Positions 8,846-15,610 are shown, numbered from the stretch's first letter. The stretch: DNA of 48,256 nt from Prochlorococcus sp. AG-436-C05 (GCA_003209795.1 QCPB01000008.1:1-48256), one strand, 5' to 3'. Made by a program: numbers and translations. The notes: generated from the letters alone by a model not told the origin.

Positions 8846-8887
8846 AAAAAAATTAATAATTAACTTTTATTCTAGATCTGCTGTCAA

Positions 8888-8939
8888 TGAATTTATCTTT
8901 AATGATTAAGTTCACTTTAAATTATTAAAGATAAATTCA
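8888..8939. repeat. 16-bp perfect inverted repeat with 20-base loop
   Basis: TGAATTTATCTTTAAT at 8888-8903 and ATTAAAGATAAATTCA at 8924-8939 are exact reverse complements. It lies just upstream of the 84-aa minus-strand gene. No T-run follows on either side, so it is not a plain terminator. It could be an operator, an mRNA hairpin or chance in AT-rich DNA. The rest of 8940-9149 shows nothing convincing. Confidence 0.6.
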
Positions 8940-9149
8940 GAAACTTTTGTTACTAGATTGATTTTCTGATTCAAAAAAATTCTTCCGAAAGATGATTATT
9001 TATTGTGATTATGAAAATAGTGATAAAAAAACAAATCTATATTTACTTCTTTACCATTTTAACTATTAAGCTAACTAGGACTAGATATTTATGTAAATAA
9101 AGCATTAATTTATACAACTTCAAAAATCATTCTATCTATCATAAAATTT

Positions 9150-9251
9150 ATGATTCAATTTTATTTCTCAATATTTTTATTAATTGTGCTTACATTTGTT
9201 GCGCTTTTATTGGATTCAACAGAATTAACTACTTTAATTAAAACTTTTTAA
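9150..9251 (+). CDS. Possible 33-aa membrane peptide
   Basis: ATG 9150 to TAA 9251. The peptide begins MIQFYFSIFLLIVLTF, continues VALLLDST and ends in a short polar tail. It is almost entirely one hydrophobic span. There is no clear Shine-Dalgarno and no known family. Its type is common in picocyanobacterial accessory DNA. Confidence 0.35.
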   Translation: MIQFYFSIFLLIVLTFVALLLDSTELTTLIKTF

Positions 9252-9407
9252 AAATTACTATTAAAGCATTATCTGAACTCTATTAATTTTTAGAAGATAT
9301 TTTCAAATTAATAATTTTAAGATATTTATCTTTTAATCAGCATTTTTACTGATTTACTTTAACTATCAATAAGGCTTATGTTTAAATTGTTGATTTGGAG
9401 GGATCTT

Positions 9408-9482
9408 ATGATTGACAGTCCACCAGAGAAGCTAAATAAAATAAATTTGATTATAAACTTCTCAGTAAGTGATATAAAATAA
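9408..9482 (+). CDS. Possible 24-aa peptide gene with good ribosome site
   Basis: GGAGGG sits about 6 bases before ATG 9408. The peptide reads MIDSPPEKLNKINLIINFSV and ends SDIK. A longer in-frame version starts at ATG 9378 (34 aa), but the ribosome site favours the inner start. A terminator-like hairpin lies about 30 bases after the stop, so the piece looks like a complete tiny transcription unit. No family recognised. Confidence 0.35.
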   Translation: MIDSPPEKLNKINLIINFSVSDIK

Positions 9483-9511
9483 TTTAAATATAGATAAAAC
9501 TAAGCTAAATG

Positions 9512-9546
9512 AGGAATGTTTCCTATATATGGGATTCATTCCTTTT
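9512..9546 (+). terminator. Probable intrinsic terminator
   Basis: AGGAATG 9512-9518 pairs with CATTCCT 9537-9543, followed by a short T stretch. It lies downstream of the tiny reading frame at 9408. Confidence 0.45.
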
Positions 9547-9859
9547 AAAATATAATATTCTTATCAAAATTTTTAAAAGGTAAATTTGTAATATCATTAA
9601 TTCAGAAAATAAAAAAATTAATGTTATTTCTTTGAGATTCACTTTAGAAAATTATATTCTAAATTTTACCCATATAGCATCTAATAATTATTTTTAATTC
9701 TTATTCTTATCCCTATTAATTTAAAATAGTATTTAATTAGCTTTTAATTTTCTTAATTTCAGGCATAATAATTTTCCTAAGATTTTATGATTATTTATTT
9801 AATTATCTAACAGTCGTTTTTAATTATATTTTTTATTTTGGTTATTAATAAAAATATTA
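9547..9859. other. AT-rich spacer without recognisable content
   Basis: About 310 bases, extremely AT-rich, with stops in all frames. I see no gene, RNA fold or repeat that I would defend. Confidence 0.5.
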
Positions 9860-10054
9860 TTAAACTCCATTGCAATTAAAGCCGCTGCAATTAAAAATTC
9901 TAATTATTTTTATTATAAAATCATGAAAACTATCATCGTAAAAAAAAGCCCAGGTTGTAAAGATAGCAAAACAAGAAACAGCAAATGCAGCATATTGAAG
10001 CCAATGAACTCCATAACTATCCAAACCATTTTTATCAAAATTTGAATTACTCAA
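9860..10054 (-). CDS. Small membrane protein, unknown
   Basis: 64 aa. A polar start (MSNSNFDKNGLDSYGVHW) leads into one membrane span (LQYAAFAVSCFAIFTTWAFF, about 19-38). A second, weaker hydrophobic stretch ends in a Cys-containing tail (FNCSGFNCNGV). It lacks the E-x-x-N-G-R motif of high-light-inducible proteins. It is probably a picocyanobacterial mini-protein; function unknown. Confidence 0.55.
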   Translation of the reverse strand: MSNSNFDKNGLDSYGVHWLQYAAFAVSCFAIFTTWAFFYDDSFHDFIIKIIRIFNCSGFNCNGV

Positions 10055-10125
10055 TTGTTTTTTATTTTATGAAAAGAATTTTTAATTTAAATAGAGATTT
10101 TTAATAGAGAATCAAATCTCCTTAA

Positions 10126-10245
10126 TTAGTCATCCTTTATTTCAGGAAGGTAAAAATTATTTCCTAATGTATAGCCTATAGATATAAGTACGAAACCAAT
10201 CAGTTGAGGTAAATGAGAATTAGCTAAGGAGATTTTTTCAATCAT
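10126..10245 (-). CDS. 39-aa membrane peptide
   Basis: ATG 10243-10245 to TAA 10126-10128. The sequence starts MIEKISLANSHLPQLIGF, has a hydrophobic core (LIGFVLISIGYTLG) and a polar end LPEIKDD. One membrane span is likely. It follows the same strand as its neighbours in a row of tiny genes. No family recognised. Confidence 0.5.
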   Translation of the reverse strand: MIEKISLANSHLPQLIGFVLISIGYTLGNNFYLPEIKDD

Positions 10246-10302
10246 TTCTCAATATATAAAATATTATAATAATAAAAAATTTATTTTTTCGTAAGAAATA
10301 TC

Positions 10303-10470
10303 TTAGCTTAATTCTTCAATCTCACCAGATTCTTTAAGAGAATTAAAAAGTCTCTTATTCTCAGTTTTTAGATTTTCTAATGCAGATTTTGTGAATTGCT
10401 CTTTTGCTTCAAACTTTGCTGAGGTTATGATTTTTTTATTTGGAATTTGCTTCTTTCGTTCTGGCTTCAT
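10303..10470 (-). CDS. 55-aa charged helical protein
   Basis: ATG 10468-10470 to TAA 10303-10305. The protein begins MKPERKKQIPNKKIITSA and is followed by a heptad-like helix (KFEAKEQFTKSALENLKTEN), ending GEIEELS. GGAAT before the start is a modest ribosome site. It is strongly charged and has no membrane span. Function unknown. Confidence 0.5.
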   Translation of the reverse strand: MKPERKKQIPNKKIITSAKFEAKEQFTKSALENLKTENKRLFNSLKESGEIEELS

Positions 10471-10573
10471 TTTGTATTCCTTTTATAAAAATATTAGTAG
10501 ATATATTTCATTAATTAAGTATGAATTTTTACAGAATTTTGGTTCATAATATTTATTTACATAAGAATCTCGA

Positions 10574-10780
10574 TTATTCTTTTGGAATCCTTAACCACCC
10601 ACTACTCCATTCAGATTTTAGTTTCGTCCATGAAATCCTTGTAATATCTTTTTTGTGTTTTGTAGGAAATATATCTACCCATCTATTTTCATTCTTGCCA
10701 CCATAGGTTTTAACTTGAAAATGACGATTACCATTTATTGTCTTTGGTGCTGTCCAACAAGAAGTAGGAGGCCATTTCAT
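10574..10780 (-). CDS. Trp-rich small conserved protein (TIGR02450-like)
   Basis: 68 aa with six tryptophans at regular positions: MKWPPTSCWTA, NRWVDIFP, RISWTKLKSEW and SSGWLRIP. This fits the small Trp-rich family TIGR02450, found in cyanobacteria and some proteobacteria, with W-x-K near the centre. Function is not known. The N-terminal MKWPPTSCW supports the start at 10780. The opposite-strand frame over this gene is a shadow. Confidence 0.75.
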   Translation of the reverse strand: MKWPPTSCWTAPKTINGNRHFQVKTYGGKNENRWVDIFPTKHKKDITRISWTKLKSEWSSGWLRIPKE

Positions 10781-10815
10781 AACAAAATTATAAATTTTTT
10801 AAAATTAAAATTATT

Positions 10816-10902
10816 TTATAGACTGCTATGACCAGTTAAAGCTAATCCATAGTATGCAATAGTACCTAGAATTAAAACTATACCTAATATACGAATAATC
10901 AT
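10816..10902 (-). CDS. Possible 28-aa membrane peptide
   Basis: ATG 10900-10902 to TAA 10816-10818, reading MIIRILGIVLILGTIAYYG then LALTGHSSL. One basic residue at the N-terminus is followed by a clean hydrophobic span. This resembles the one-helix peptides of picocyanobacteria, but no named photosystem subunit fits. Confidence 0.45.
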   Translation of the reverse strand: MIIRILGIVLILGTIAYYGLALTGHSSL

Positions 10903-10942
10903 TTTTATTAAGATAATTAATTTAAGATTATATTCAGGATAT

Positions 10943-11017
10943 TTAAACTATGTAAGAACACTTTAACTTTTTATATAAATTATGTTCTTGAGTAGGAGTC
11001 CAATTTTTATTTTCCAT
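10943..11017 (-). CDS. Doubtful 24-aa peptide
   Basis: ATG 11015-11017 to TAA 10943-10945: MENKNWTPTQEHNLYKKLK then CSYIV. It is protein-like but very short, and may be a remnant or truncated copy of a longer gene. No ribosome site was seen. Confidence 0.25.
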   Translation of the reverse strand: MENKNWTPTQEHNLYKKLKCSYIV

Positions 11018-11029
11018 TATTTGTTTTAT

Positions 11030-11200
11030 TTAATTATTTTCTACAATATCGTAATAAGTTGTATCTTCATAATCAGAGTCCGAACAACATAAATTCCCGT
11101 ATATTTTTTCTAGTAAGTCGTATGCTTCTGAATAATTTTCAAAATAATAAGATGTAATTTTGTCTTCTTTGCCATCAAGTCTAATTATTTTGTAACTCAT
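11030..11200 (-). CDS. 56-aa acidic protein, unknown
   Basis: ATG 11198-11200 to TAA 11030-11032. It opens with an S-Y-K-I-I-R-L-D-G strand pattern, then SYYFENYSEAYDLLEKIYG and an acidic tail with CCSDSDYEDTTYYD. The pattern of strand, helix and acidic tail suggests a small folded domain. Function unknown. Confidence 0.55.
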   Translation of the reverse strand: MSYKIIRLDGKEDKITSYYFENYSEAYDLLEKIYGNLCCSDSDYEDTTYYDIVENN

Positions 11201-11238
11201 AAAAAATTTAAATTGATTATTTGAAAGATTAAAAGATT

Positions 11239-11442
11239 TTATTTAAGAGTTTTTGGATATAGCTTTTCAATTTTGTTTTTTTGAATTTCTATTTTTCTTT
11301 TCTCATATTTTTCTGACATGATTTTCCTAATAAGTAATTGTGGAACAAGCCAAATTAATGCTATAGATATAGCCATGAAAATAGGATTTTGCCACGTTAA
11401 CCTAAGTATTTCTTGAGTTAACTCTTGTTTAAGAATTGCCAT
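11239..11442 (-). CDS. Small membrane protein with basic coiled tail
   Basis: 67 aa. Residues 1-18 are polar, followed by a hydrophobic span (PIFMAISIALIWLVPQLLI, about 20-38), then a highly charged helix (KIMSEKYEKRKIEIQKNKIE). The likely topology is one span with the tail in the cytoplasm. No family recognised. Confidence 0.6.
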   Translation of the reverse strand: MAILKQELTQEILRLTWQNPIFMAISIALIWLVPQLLIRKIMSEKYEKRKIEIQKNKIEKLYPKTLK

Positions 11443-11623
11443 AAGAATTATTTAGATGATATCAATATAGGAACTCACCTTTTTGAACTTTTACTAGAAG
11501 ACATTCGAAATTATAACCTTATTTAAGAAAATTTTATATGTTTTAATTTATAACTCTTTTTTTCATTAATTATTTTGGATTTCTTATATAAAGAGTAAAA
11601 TTATATTTCTAATATTCAAAAAA

Positions 11624-12289
11624 ATGTCTACTTACCTTATCACAGGCTCAAATAGAGGAATTGGATTGGAATTATGTAATCAAATTCATAATAGGGGTGA
11701 TGAGGTGATCGCAACTTGTAGGAGGGCCTCCGCAGAACTAATTAATTTAGGGGTAAGAATTGAAGAGAATATAGATATCTCTTCTGAAGAGGCAATAACT
11801 AATTTAGCTAAAAAACTATCTGGAGTTAATTTAGATTGCATAATACATAATGCAGGAATTTATGAATTTAATCCTTTAGAAGATTTCCAAAAAAAAAGTA
11901 TTTTGCGCCAATTTGAAGTAAATGCATTGAGCCCTATTATTATGACTCAGTCTCTTAGGCATCTTTTAAAAAGGTCCTCTAAAGTTGCTTTCATTACAAG
12001 CAGAATGGGATCTATTGGAGACAACTCATCTGGAAGTTCTTACGGCTATAGGATGTCCAAAGTAGCATTGTGTATGGGAGCAAAATCACTCTCAATAGAT
12101 TTATTAAAAGAAGAAATTTATGTTGCTATTTTGCATCCTGGATTGGTAAGTACCCGTATGACAGGCTTTACTCGAAATGGAATCAATACTGAAGAATCAG
12201 TAAATGGTATTTTAAAACGAATTGATTCTCTAAATAAAGAAAATTCAGGCACTTTTTGGCATACTAATGGACAGGTTTTGCCTTGGTAG
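11624..12289 (+). CDS. Short-chain dehydrogenase/reductase
   Basis: 221 aa classical SDR of unknown substrate. The NAD(P) fold has TGSNRGIGLE (residues 7-16), the nucleotide-stabilising HNAG lies near 75, and the catalytic Ser is in FITSRMGS with the Tyr-x-x-x-Lys motif YGYRMSK. PGLVSTRMTG follows as usual. A basic residue after the Gly motif (CRRA) hints at NADP preference. The start at 11624 precedes STYLITG directly. It stands alone between accessory mini-genes, so context gives no hint to its substrate. Confidence 0.92.
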   Translation: MSTYLITGSNRGIGLELCNQIHNRGDEVIATCRRASAELINLGVRIEENIDISSEEAITNLAKKLSGVNLDCIIHNAGIYEFNPLEDFQKKSILRQFEVNALSPIIMTQSLRHLLKRSSKVAFITSRMGSIGDNSSGSSYGYRMSKVALCMGAKSLSIDLLKEEIYVAILHPGLVSTRMTGFTRNGINTEESVNGILKRIDSLNKENSGTFWHTNGQVLPW

Positions 12290-12427
12290 TATTTATTCTT
12301 TATTATTAATTTCTAATTATTAGAATAATTTGATTTGTTAAAAGAATTTTAAATTTTTATCTAATTTCTTCCCTTATCGAATTGATTTAGTTATGTTAAA
12401 AAAAACATTAGTAAAGGAGGTGATTCA

Positions 12428-12550
12428 TTGTCGTATCTACCGAAAAATGCGGTTAATAAAGAGGCCATGGATTCAGGATCTTCATCGATTTCGGTGGTCT
12501 CTTTTTCTTTAATTAAGAAAAAAGGTTTTATAATTAATAGATTTATATAA
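12428..12550 (+). CDS. 40-codon frame with near-perfect Shine-Dalgarno, TTG start
   Basis: AAAGGAGGTGA (12413-12423) matches the 16S rRNA tail over 11 bases, with 7 bases between GGAGG and TTG 12428-12430. Most genes here have weak or no such site. The peptide begins MSYLPKNAVNKEAMDSGSSS, continues ISVVSFSLIKKKGF and ends NRFI. Codons in the first half are richer in G and C than in the neighbouring DNA. Inside the frame, GAGGCCA 12461-12467 can pair with TGGTCTC 12495-12501, followed by TTTTTCTTT. It may be a leader or regulatory RNA rather than a peptide gene. The opposite strand is also open across this region, but has no ribosome site. Confidence 0.45.
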   Translation: MSYLPKNAVNKEAMDSGSSSISVVSFSLIKKKGFIINRFI

Positions 12551-12568
12551 ATAAATCTAATATTGCTT

Positions 12569-12608
12569 AAAAAGGCTTTGCATTTAATGAAATCGTAAAG
12601 CCTTTTTT
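12569..12608 (+). terminator. Intrinsic terminator
   Basis: AAAAAGGCTTT 12569-12579 pairs with AAAGCCTTTTTT 12597-12608 around a 17-base loop and ends in a T-run. It lies 19 bases after the small frame at 12428-12550. The A-run and T-run make it work in both directions. Bases 12609-12840 beyond it show no gene. Confidence 0.75.
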
Positions 12609-12840
12609 ATTGCCAACTATGAATTTAAATTTGTTTAATAATGCTATATATTTTCTATCCAAAACTTATTAAATCTAACAAGGATAATTTAATTAACAAA
12701 TAATTAGATAATAATTTGTTTAATATTTGCTTCAAACGTATTCTATATTATTTAGAGTTTTTTTCTGATGACTTAATTATTTCAGAGAAAATTACTAATG
12801 AGGAAATTAAGAAAATTAAAAGGATGTAGGTTATGTTCAT

Positions 12841-12933
12841 TTATTGAGAAATCCTTATTGCTAAAAATATAGTTCCCATTACTATTGCAACAATAGCTTT
12901 AACCAATGAAAGAATATTTTTTCTAGGAGCCAA
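12841..12933 (-). CDS. 30-aa membrane peptide, TTG start inside the upstream gene
   Basis: AAGGAGG lies about 8 bases before TTG 12931-12933. The peptide reads MAPRKNILSLVKAIVAIVMG and ends TIFLAIRISQ: a basic start and one clean membrane span. It ends at TAA 12841-12843. The ribosome site and first third lie within the 3' part of the 54-aa gene at 12882-13046, in a different frame, so the two would be read from one mRNA as overlapping genes. The span and strong ribosome site make this more convincing than the tail of the longer frame. Confidence 0.5.
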   Translation of the reverse strand: MAPRKNILSLVKAIVAIVMGTIFLAIRISQ

Positions 12934-13046
12934 ATTGTTAAACCTCCTTCTAGAAATGCTAACCAGTACATCCCATAGTCAGATAAACCCATTTGTTCTT
13001 TTACCGTTTTTATTAAATTTTTGTGAGCCTGAATAAGATTTTTCAT
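12882..13046 (-). CDS. 54-aa protein overlapping the downstream mini-gene
   Basis: ATG 13044-13046 to TAG 12882-12884. The protein starts MKNLIQAHKNLIKTVKEQMG, continues LSDYGMYWLAFLEGGLTIW and ends KIFFHWLKLLLQ: a basic helix followed by a hydrophobic segment. The last 50 or so bases overlap the 30-aa gene in another frame. The true C-terminus in relatives may be shorter if an indel has changed the frame. No family recognised. Confidence 0.5.
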   Translation of the reverse strand: MKNLIQAHKNLIKTVKEQMGLSDYGMYWLAFLEGGLTIWLLEKIFFHWLKLLLQ

Positions 13047-13066
13047 TTATGAAAATAAATGTGAGT

Positions 13067-13306
13067 TTAGTTAATTAAGTAGCCTTTCCCATAACAAGAT
13101 AGACATGTTCTCGTCTCATCTAATGAAACTCTTAAATAACCAGCTCCATTACATCGATAGCAAGCTATCTTGGTTTTTGAGTAGATTTTGGATTTAATAT
13201 TAGCAGCTCGATTTAAATAAAAAACAGTTTCTTTACGACCATTTGCTTGGACTGCTTTGCTTAAAAGCTTTTTGTATTTAACTTTCAGTTCTTGAGTATT
13301 CATCAC
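13067..13306 (-). CDS. Small DnaJ-type zinc-finger protein
   Basis: 79 aa. The C-terminal half holds two C-x-x-C-x-G-x-G units, CYRCNGAGYL (about 49-58) and CLSCYGKGYL (about 68-77). This is the zinc-binding element of DnaJ and of several small chaperone-like or photosystem-assembly proteins. The first 45 residues form a basic helix. No J-domain is present, so it is not a chaperone partner of DnaK by itself. It could help fold or assemble a protein or bind nucleic acid. Confidence 0.75.
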   Translation of the reverse strand: MMNTQELKVKYKKLLSKAVQANGRKETVFYLNRAANIKSKIYSKTKIACYRCNGAGYLRVSLDETRTCLSCYGKGYLIN

Positions 13307-13552
13307 TTTGTATTAAGCTAAGTTTAGATAAAAGATAATAAGATTACTTAATAATTCAAATAATTCCAAGGAATTTACGAATGATATTTCTAATTTGATC
13401 TCTTTTGAGATGTCAATAATATAACTATTATTTTTACTAAATGACTGCCCTAAACCTAATGAAGGTTTTTATTTAATAGAAATTTATATTTGAAGAATAT
13501 AAATAGATAACCTTCCTAAAGTATTTAAATCTTTTTCAGAGGCTTTAAAAGA

Positions 13553-13678
13553 TCATCCAGGTTTATTTAAATTTCTGACTAATAGTTCATTTTCTTGAGT
13601 TAAAAGTTCAATCTTCGATTTTTGCTTTTCTTTTTTAATCTCAGAAGCCAAATCATTTTGTACTTTTATTGTTTTCAT
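13553..13678 (-). CDS. 41-aa coiled-coil peptide
   Basis: ATG 13676-13678 to TGA 13553-13555. The sequence MKTIKVQNDLASEIKKEKQK runs on as SKIELLTQENELLVRNLNKP, with leucines and isoleucines in heptad spacing. It is probably a short coiled coil, perhaps a dimer. No partner is obvious. Upstream, 13307-13552 contains only a weak hairpin (AAACC 13452-13456 / GGTTT 13464-13468, then T-rich) and no gene. Confidence 0.4.
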   Translation of the reverse strand: MKTIKVQNDLASEIKKEKQKSKIELLTQENELLVRNLNKPG

Positions 13679-14207
13679 TTAAAAAAAATAATTTTTAAAT
13701 AATTTAAAAAAATATTACCGACTACAAAATAAAACTGTTGTGTATTTAAACAAAAAAAGATTATATTTTATTTTGCACATAGATCCTTAAATTAATTCAA
13801 CAGATTGTGGAAAAACCTGTTGAAAAAACAATAAAAAGTGGATAACTCGCTGGGAGCAGCGTCAAAACAGGGTTTTATTAATTATTTCCTAAGTATTAAT
13901 ACTTTACTAGTTTAATTAAAAGTATAGATATTAAAGCCATATAATCAATTGTTATAACTATGGGCTCATTACTTTTTTTATGAAATTAATTATTTCTCTT
14001 TAAAATCTATCTTGAAGGAATAAGCAATATTTTTCTATTCGAGCATGTTTCAAATTGAAAATTAAAGTAAAGAAAAATAAATAAAAAATCAAAATTAAAT
14101 AAATTTTCTTGCCAATCTTGCTTAAAAACGTTTTTCGGTTTTTTCTATATATAATTTTTTCAAATATAAAATAAACTGAATAGATTGATTTTTTATTTAA
14201 TAGCAAA
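13679..14207. other. Non-coding stretch with DnaA-box-like sites and hairpins
   Basis: TGTGGAAAA at 13806-13814 is the reverse complement of TTTTCCACA, a cyanobacterial DnaA-box form, and AGTGGATAA at 13837-13845 differs by one base from the classical box. The first lies in the loop of an 8-bp inverted repeat, TTCAACAG 13796-13803 / CTGTTGAA 13817-13824. A tight GC hairpin follows (CGCTG 13848-13852 / CAGCG 13857-13861), and an exact palindrome lies at 13891-13904. From 13905 to 14207 I see only AT-rich DNA. A minus-strand frame there (14000-14206) is too biased to trust. Confidence 0.4.
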
Positions 14208-14444
14208 ATGACAAAAGCAAAAAAGGAATCTCAGAAATGCTCAGGTAATAAGAAAATTATGTTTGCTTATGGTTTTATTCAGTTAGGATCTAGCTTTATT
14301 TCTGCTCTAGCCTTAGCGGCAATAGCATTTGGGTTTTGTTCAATTAAGAAAGAATCTAAACTTTTCAATAAATGTGTTTCTGAAGTAATTGAAAAGGGTA
14401 GTAGTTCTTCTGAGGCTGTTAGATATTGCAATGGTGGTAAGTAA
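14208..14444 (+). CDS. Small single-span protein ending in CNGG
   Basis: 78 aa. The N-terminus is basic (MTKAKKESQKCSGNKK), one membrane span follows (about 18-45, with SSFISALALAAIAFGF), then an outer segment with NKCVSEVIEKG and a terminal AVRYCNGGK. The two outer cysteines are 17 residues apart. The CNGG ending and layout match 26605-27009 and loosely 8591-8845. It is probably a picocyanobacterial protein family with disulfide-capable outer parts; function unknown. Confidence 0.65.
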   Translation: MTKAKKESQKCSGNKKIMFAYGFIQLGSSFISALALAAIAFGFCSIKKESKLFNKCVSEVIEKGSSSSEAVRYCNGGK

Positions 14445-14465
14445 ATTGTTTAGAAATATAATTAA

Positions 14466-14759
14466 ATCAATTCGACAGAAGAGTTTTTAATTGATTCTTT
14501 TCAAGAAAAGCCTATTGGCAATACTGATCACTTTACATTGGTTATTACATATATTGGAGTGGTAGCATTATTTTAAGAAGTAAGAAATTATGAAATCTAT
14601 AATTCAAATTTTGAAATAGAGGCAAATAATATAGCTTTGGTCATAACCAAAGAAGAAAAAGAATATCTACAAATTAACGAAAAAGACTTTTCTTATCTTA
14701 GTTTAAATAAGATTATTAGATTTAGAATGATGGCTCGAGATTATATGATGGCTCTTTAA
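14466..14759 (+). pseudogene. Decayed gene, no start codon and one internal stop
   Basis: One frame is protein-like over 97 codons but has no start codon at the beginning and a TAA at 14574-14576. Before the stop it reads NSTEEFLIDSFQEKPIGN then DHFTLVITYIGVVALF. After it come EVRNYEIYNSNFEIEANN, ALVITKEEKEYLQINEKDF, and the end RDYMMAL. Composition looks like a real protein, so I read it as a degraded gene. No family recognised. The 3' 38 bases overlap the convergent 64-aa gene. Confidence 0.45.
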
Positions 14760-14916
14760 TATCTTTTTCACTTATTCTTTCATAAGTTAGTTCCTCTTTG
14801 AGAGCATTTATATAAGATGTATATAATTTATCCCAAACAAATTCAAAGTCATCTTTACTTAAATTCTTAAAAAGAAGTTCTCCTTTGAAGTAAATGTGAT
14901 AAGAATCAATCATCAT
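14722..14916 (-). CDS. 64-aa protein with YFKGE motif
   Basis: ATG 14914-14916. The sequence MMIDSYHIYFKGELLFKN is followed by a helix, FVWDKLYTSYINALKEELTY, and a polar tail. The opening strand Y-H-I-Y-F-K-G-E is echoed by the Y-Y-V-Y-F-E-G-E of the short plus-strand frame at 14969. It may be a small alpha-beta domain. Function unknown. Confidence 0.5.
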   Translation of the reverse strand: MMIDSYHIYFKGELLFKNLSKDDFEFVWDKLYTSYINALKEELTYERISEKDIKEPSYNLEPSF

Positions 14917-14968
14917 AGAAAATTATTCTTTCCTTTTTTAACGCAAATCTTTATTTAGGTCGTATTAC

Positions 14969-15046
14969 ATGATACTAAAAGATAATTATTATGTTTACTT
15001 CGAAGGAGAATTTAAACAATACGAGTATTCATTTTTTGTTTTTTGA
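14969..15046 (+). CDS. Doubtful 25-aa frame resembling the neighbour's N-terminus
   Basis: ATG 14969 to TGA 15046: MILKDNYYVYFEGEFKQYEY then SFFVF. The first 14 residues resemble the opening of the 64-aa protein at 14722-14916. It overlaps the 3' end of the DUF3303 gene on the other strand. It may be a truncated paralog rather than a working gene. Confidence 0.25.
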   Translation: MILKDNYYVYFEGEFKQYEYSFFVF

Positions 15047-15323
15047 ATAATCCTACTGTTTCATTAAGATCCATACATGGCTGAATATTTATATCCATTA
15101 ATCTTCTCCAAGGATGCCATTGTTTCCATATTGTCTCAAGAGAATCTGCACTTACTACCGAATGACCAATTCCATTCTGTACCATAAAAACCCAAGAATG
15201 AACTTCATAATTTTCGGGTCTGTTTTGAGGCCCTCCTGATTCATACCAATTTATAAGCATTTCTGCACCTTCTTCTTGATCCTCTCCATCAGCAAATTCG
15301 TAGGAAATTAAATACCTTTGCAT
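15012..15323 (-). CDS. DUF3303-like protein
   Basis: 103 aa. It opens QRYLISYEFADGEDQEEGAE, contains a Trp-rich middle (SWVFMVQNGIGHSVVSADS), and has WKQWHPWRRLMDINIQPCMD, typical of the DUF3303 ferredoxin-like fold in marine picocyanobacteria. It is soluble, without signal peptide. Biochemical role unknown. ATG at 15321-15323. Confidence 0.7.
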   Translation of the reverse strand: MQRYLISYEFADGEDQEEGAEMLINWYESGGPQNRPENYEVHSWVFMVQNGIGHSVVSADSLETIWKQWHPWRRLMDINIQPCMDLNETVGLFKKQKMNTRIV

Positions 15324-15489
15324 TTAAATGCATATTTAAATAATTTACTTATTCTAGTCCGACAATAAAATATTGCATTTTAATTTTATGAATGCTAAAA
15401 AATTTATATAAATAATTTTTTAAATGATTCAAATAAGTGTAAGCAATAAAAAAAATATTTTAAGTAATATTTTATTTATAAAGAAAAGA

Positions 15490-15584
15490 ATTTTGGAATA
15501 TTTCCAAAATCATGACCTTTTCGTATGAATTAAAATTATTAGAAAATAATATTAACTAATTTTATATAACTAATAAAATTAGTT
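15490..15584. repeat. Two inverted repeats upstream of a membrane-protein gene
   Basis: ATTTTGGAA 15490-15498 / TTCCAAAAT 15502-15510 is a 9-bp hairpin with a 3-base loop. AACTAATTTTAT 15554-15565 / ATAAAATTAGTT 15573-15584 is a 12-bp exact inverted repeat, ending 26 bases before the ATG at 15611. The second is well placed to be an operator or to hide the start of the mRNA. Both are AT-rich. Nothing else is visible in 15324-15610. Confidence 0.5.
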
Positions 15585-15610
15585 ATCATAAGCTTCTCCA
15601 AATAAATTTT

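Noticed and set aside
9860-10054. High-light-inducible protein
   Set aside because: The ExxNGRxAM motif of that family is missing although size and span would fit.
10521-10706. 61-codon plus-strand frame
   Set aside because: It is antisense to the Trp-rich TIGR02450-like gene, whose tryptophan pattern is far more convincing.
14000-14206. 68-codon minus-strand frame rich in Ile, Phe and Lys
   Set aside because: Composition is that of translated AT-rich noise, it overlaps the promoter region of the gene at 14208, and no ribosome site is seen.
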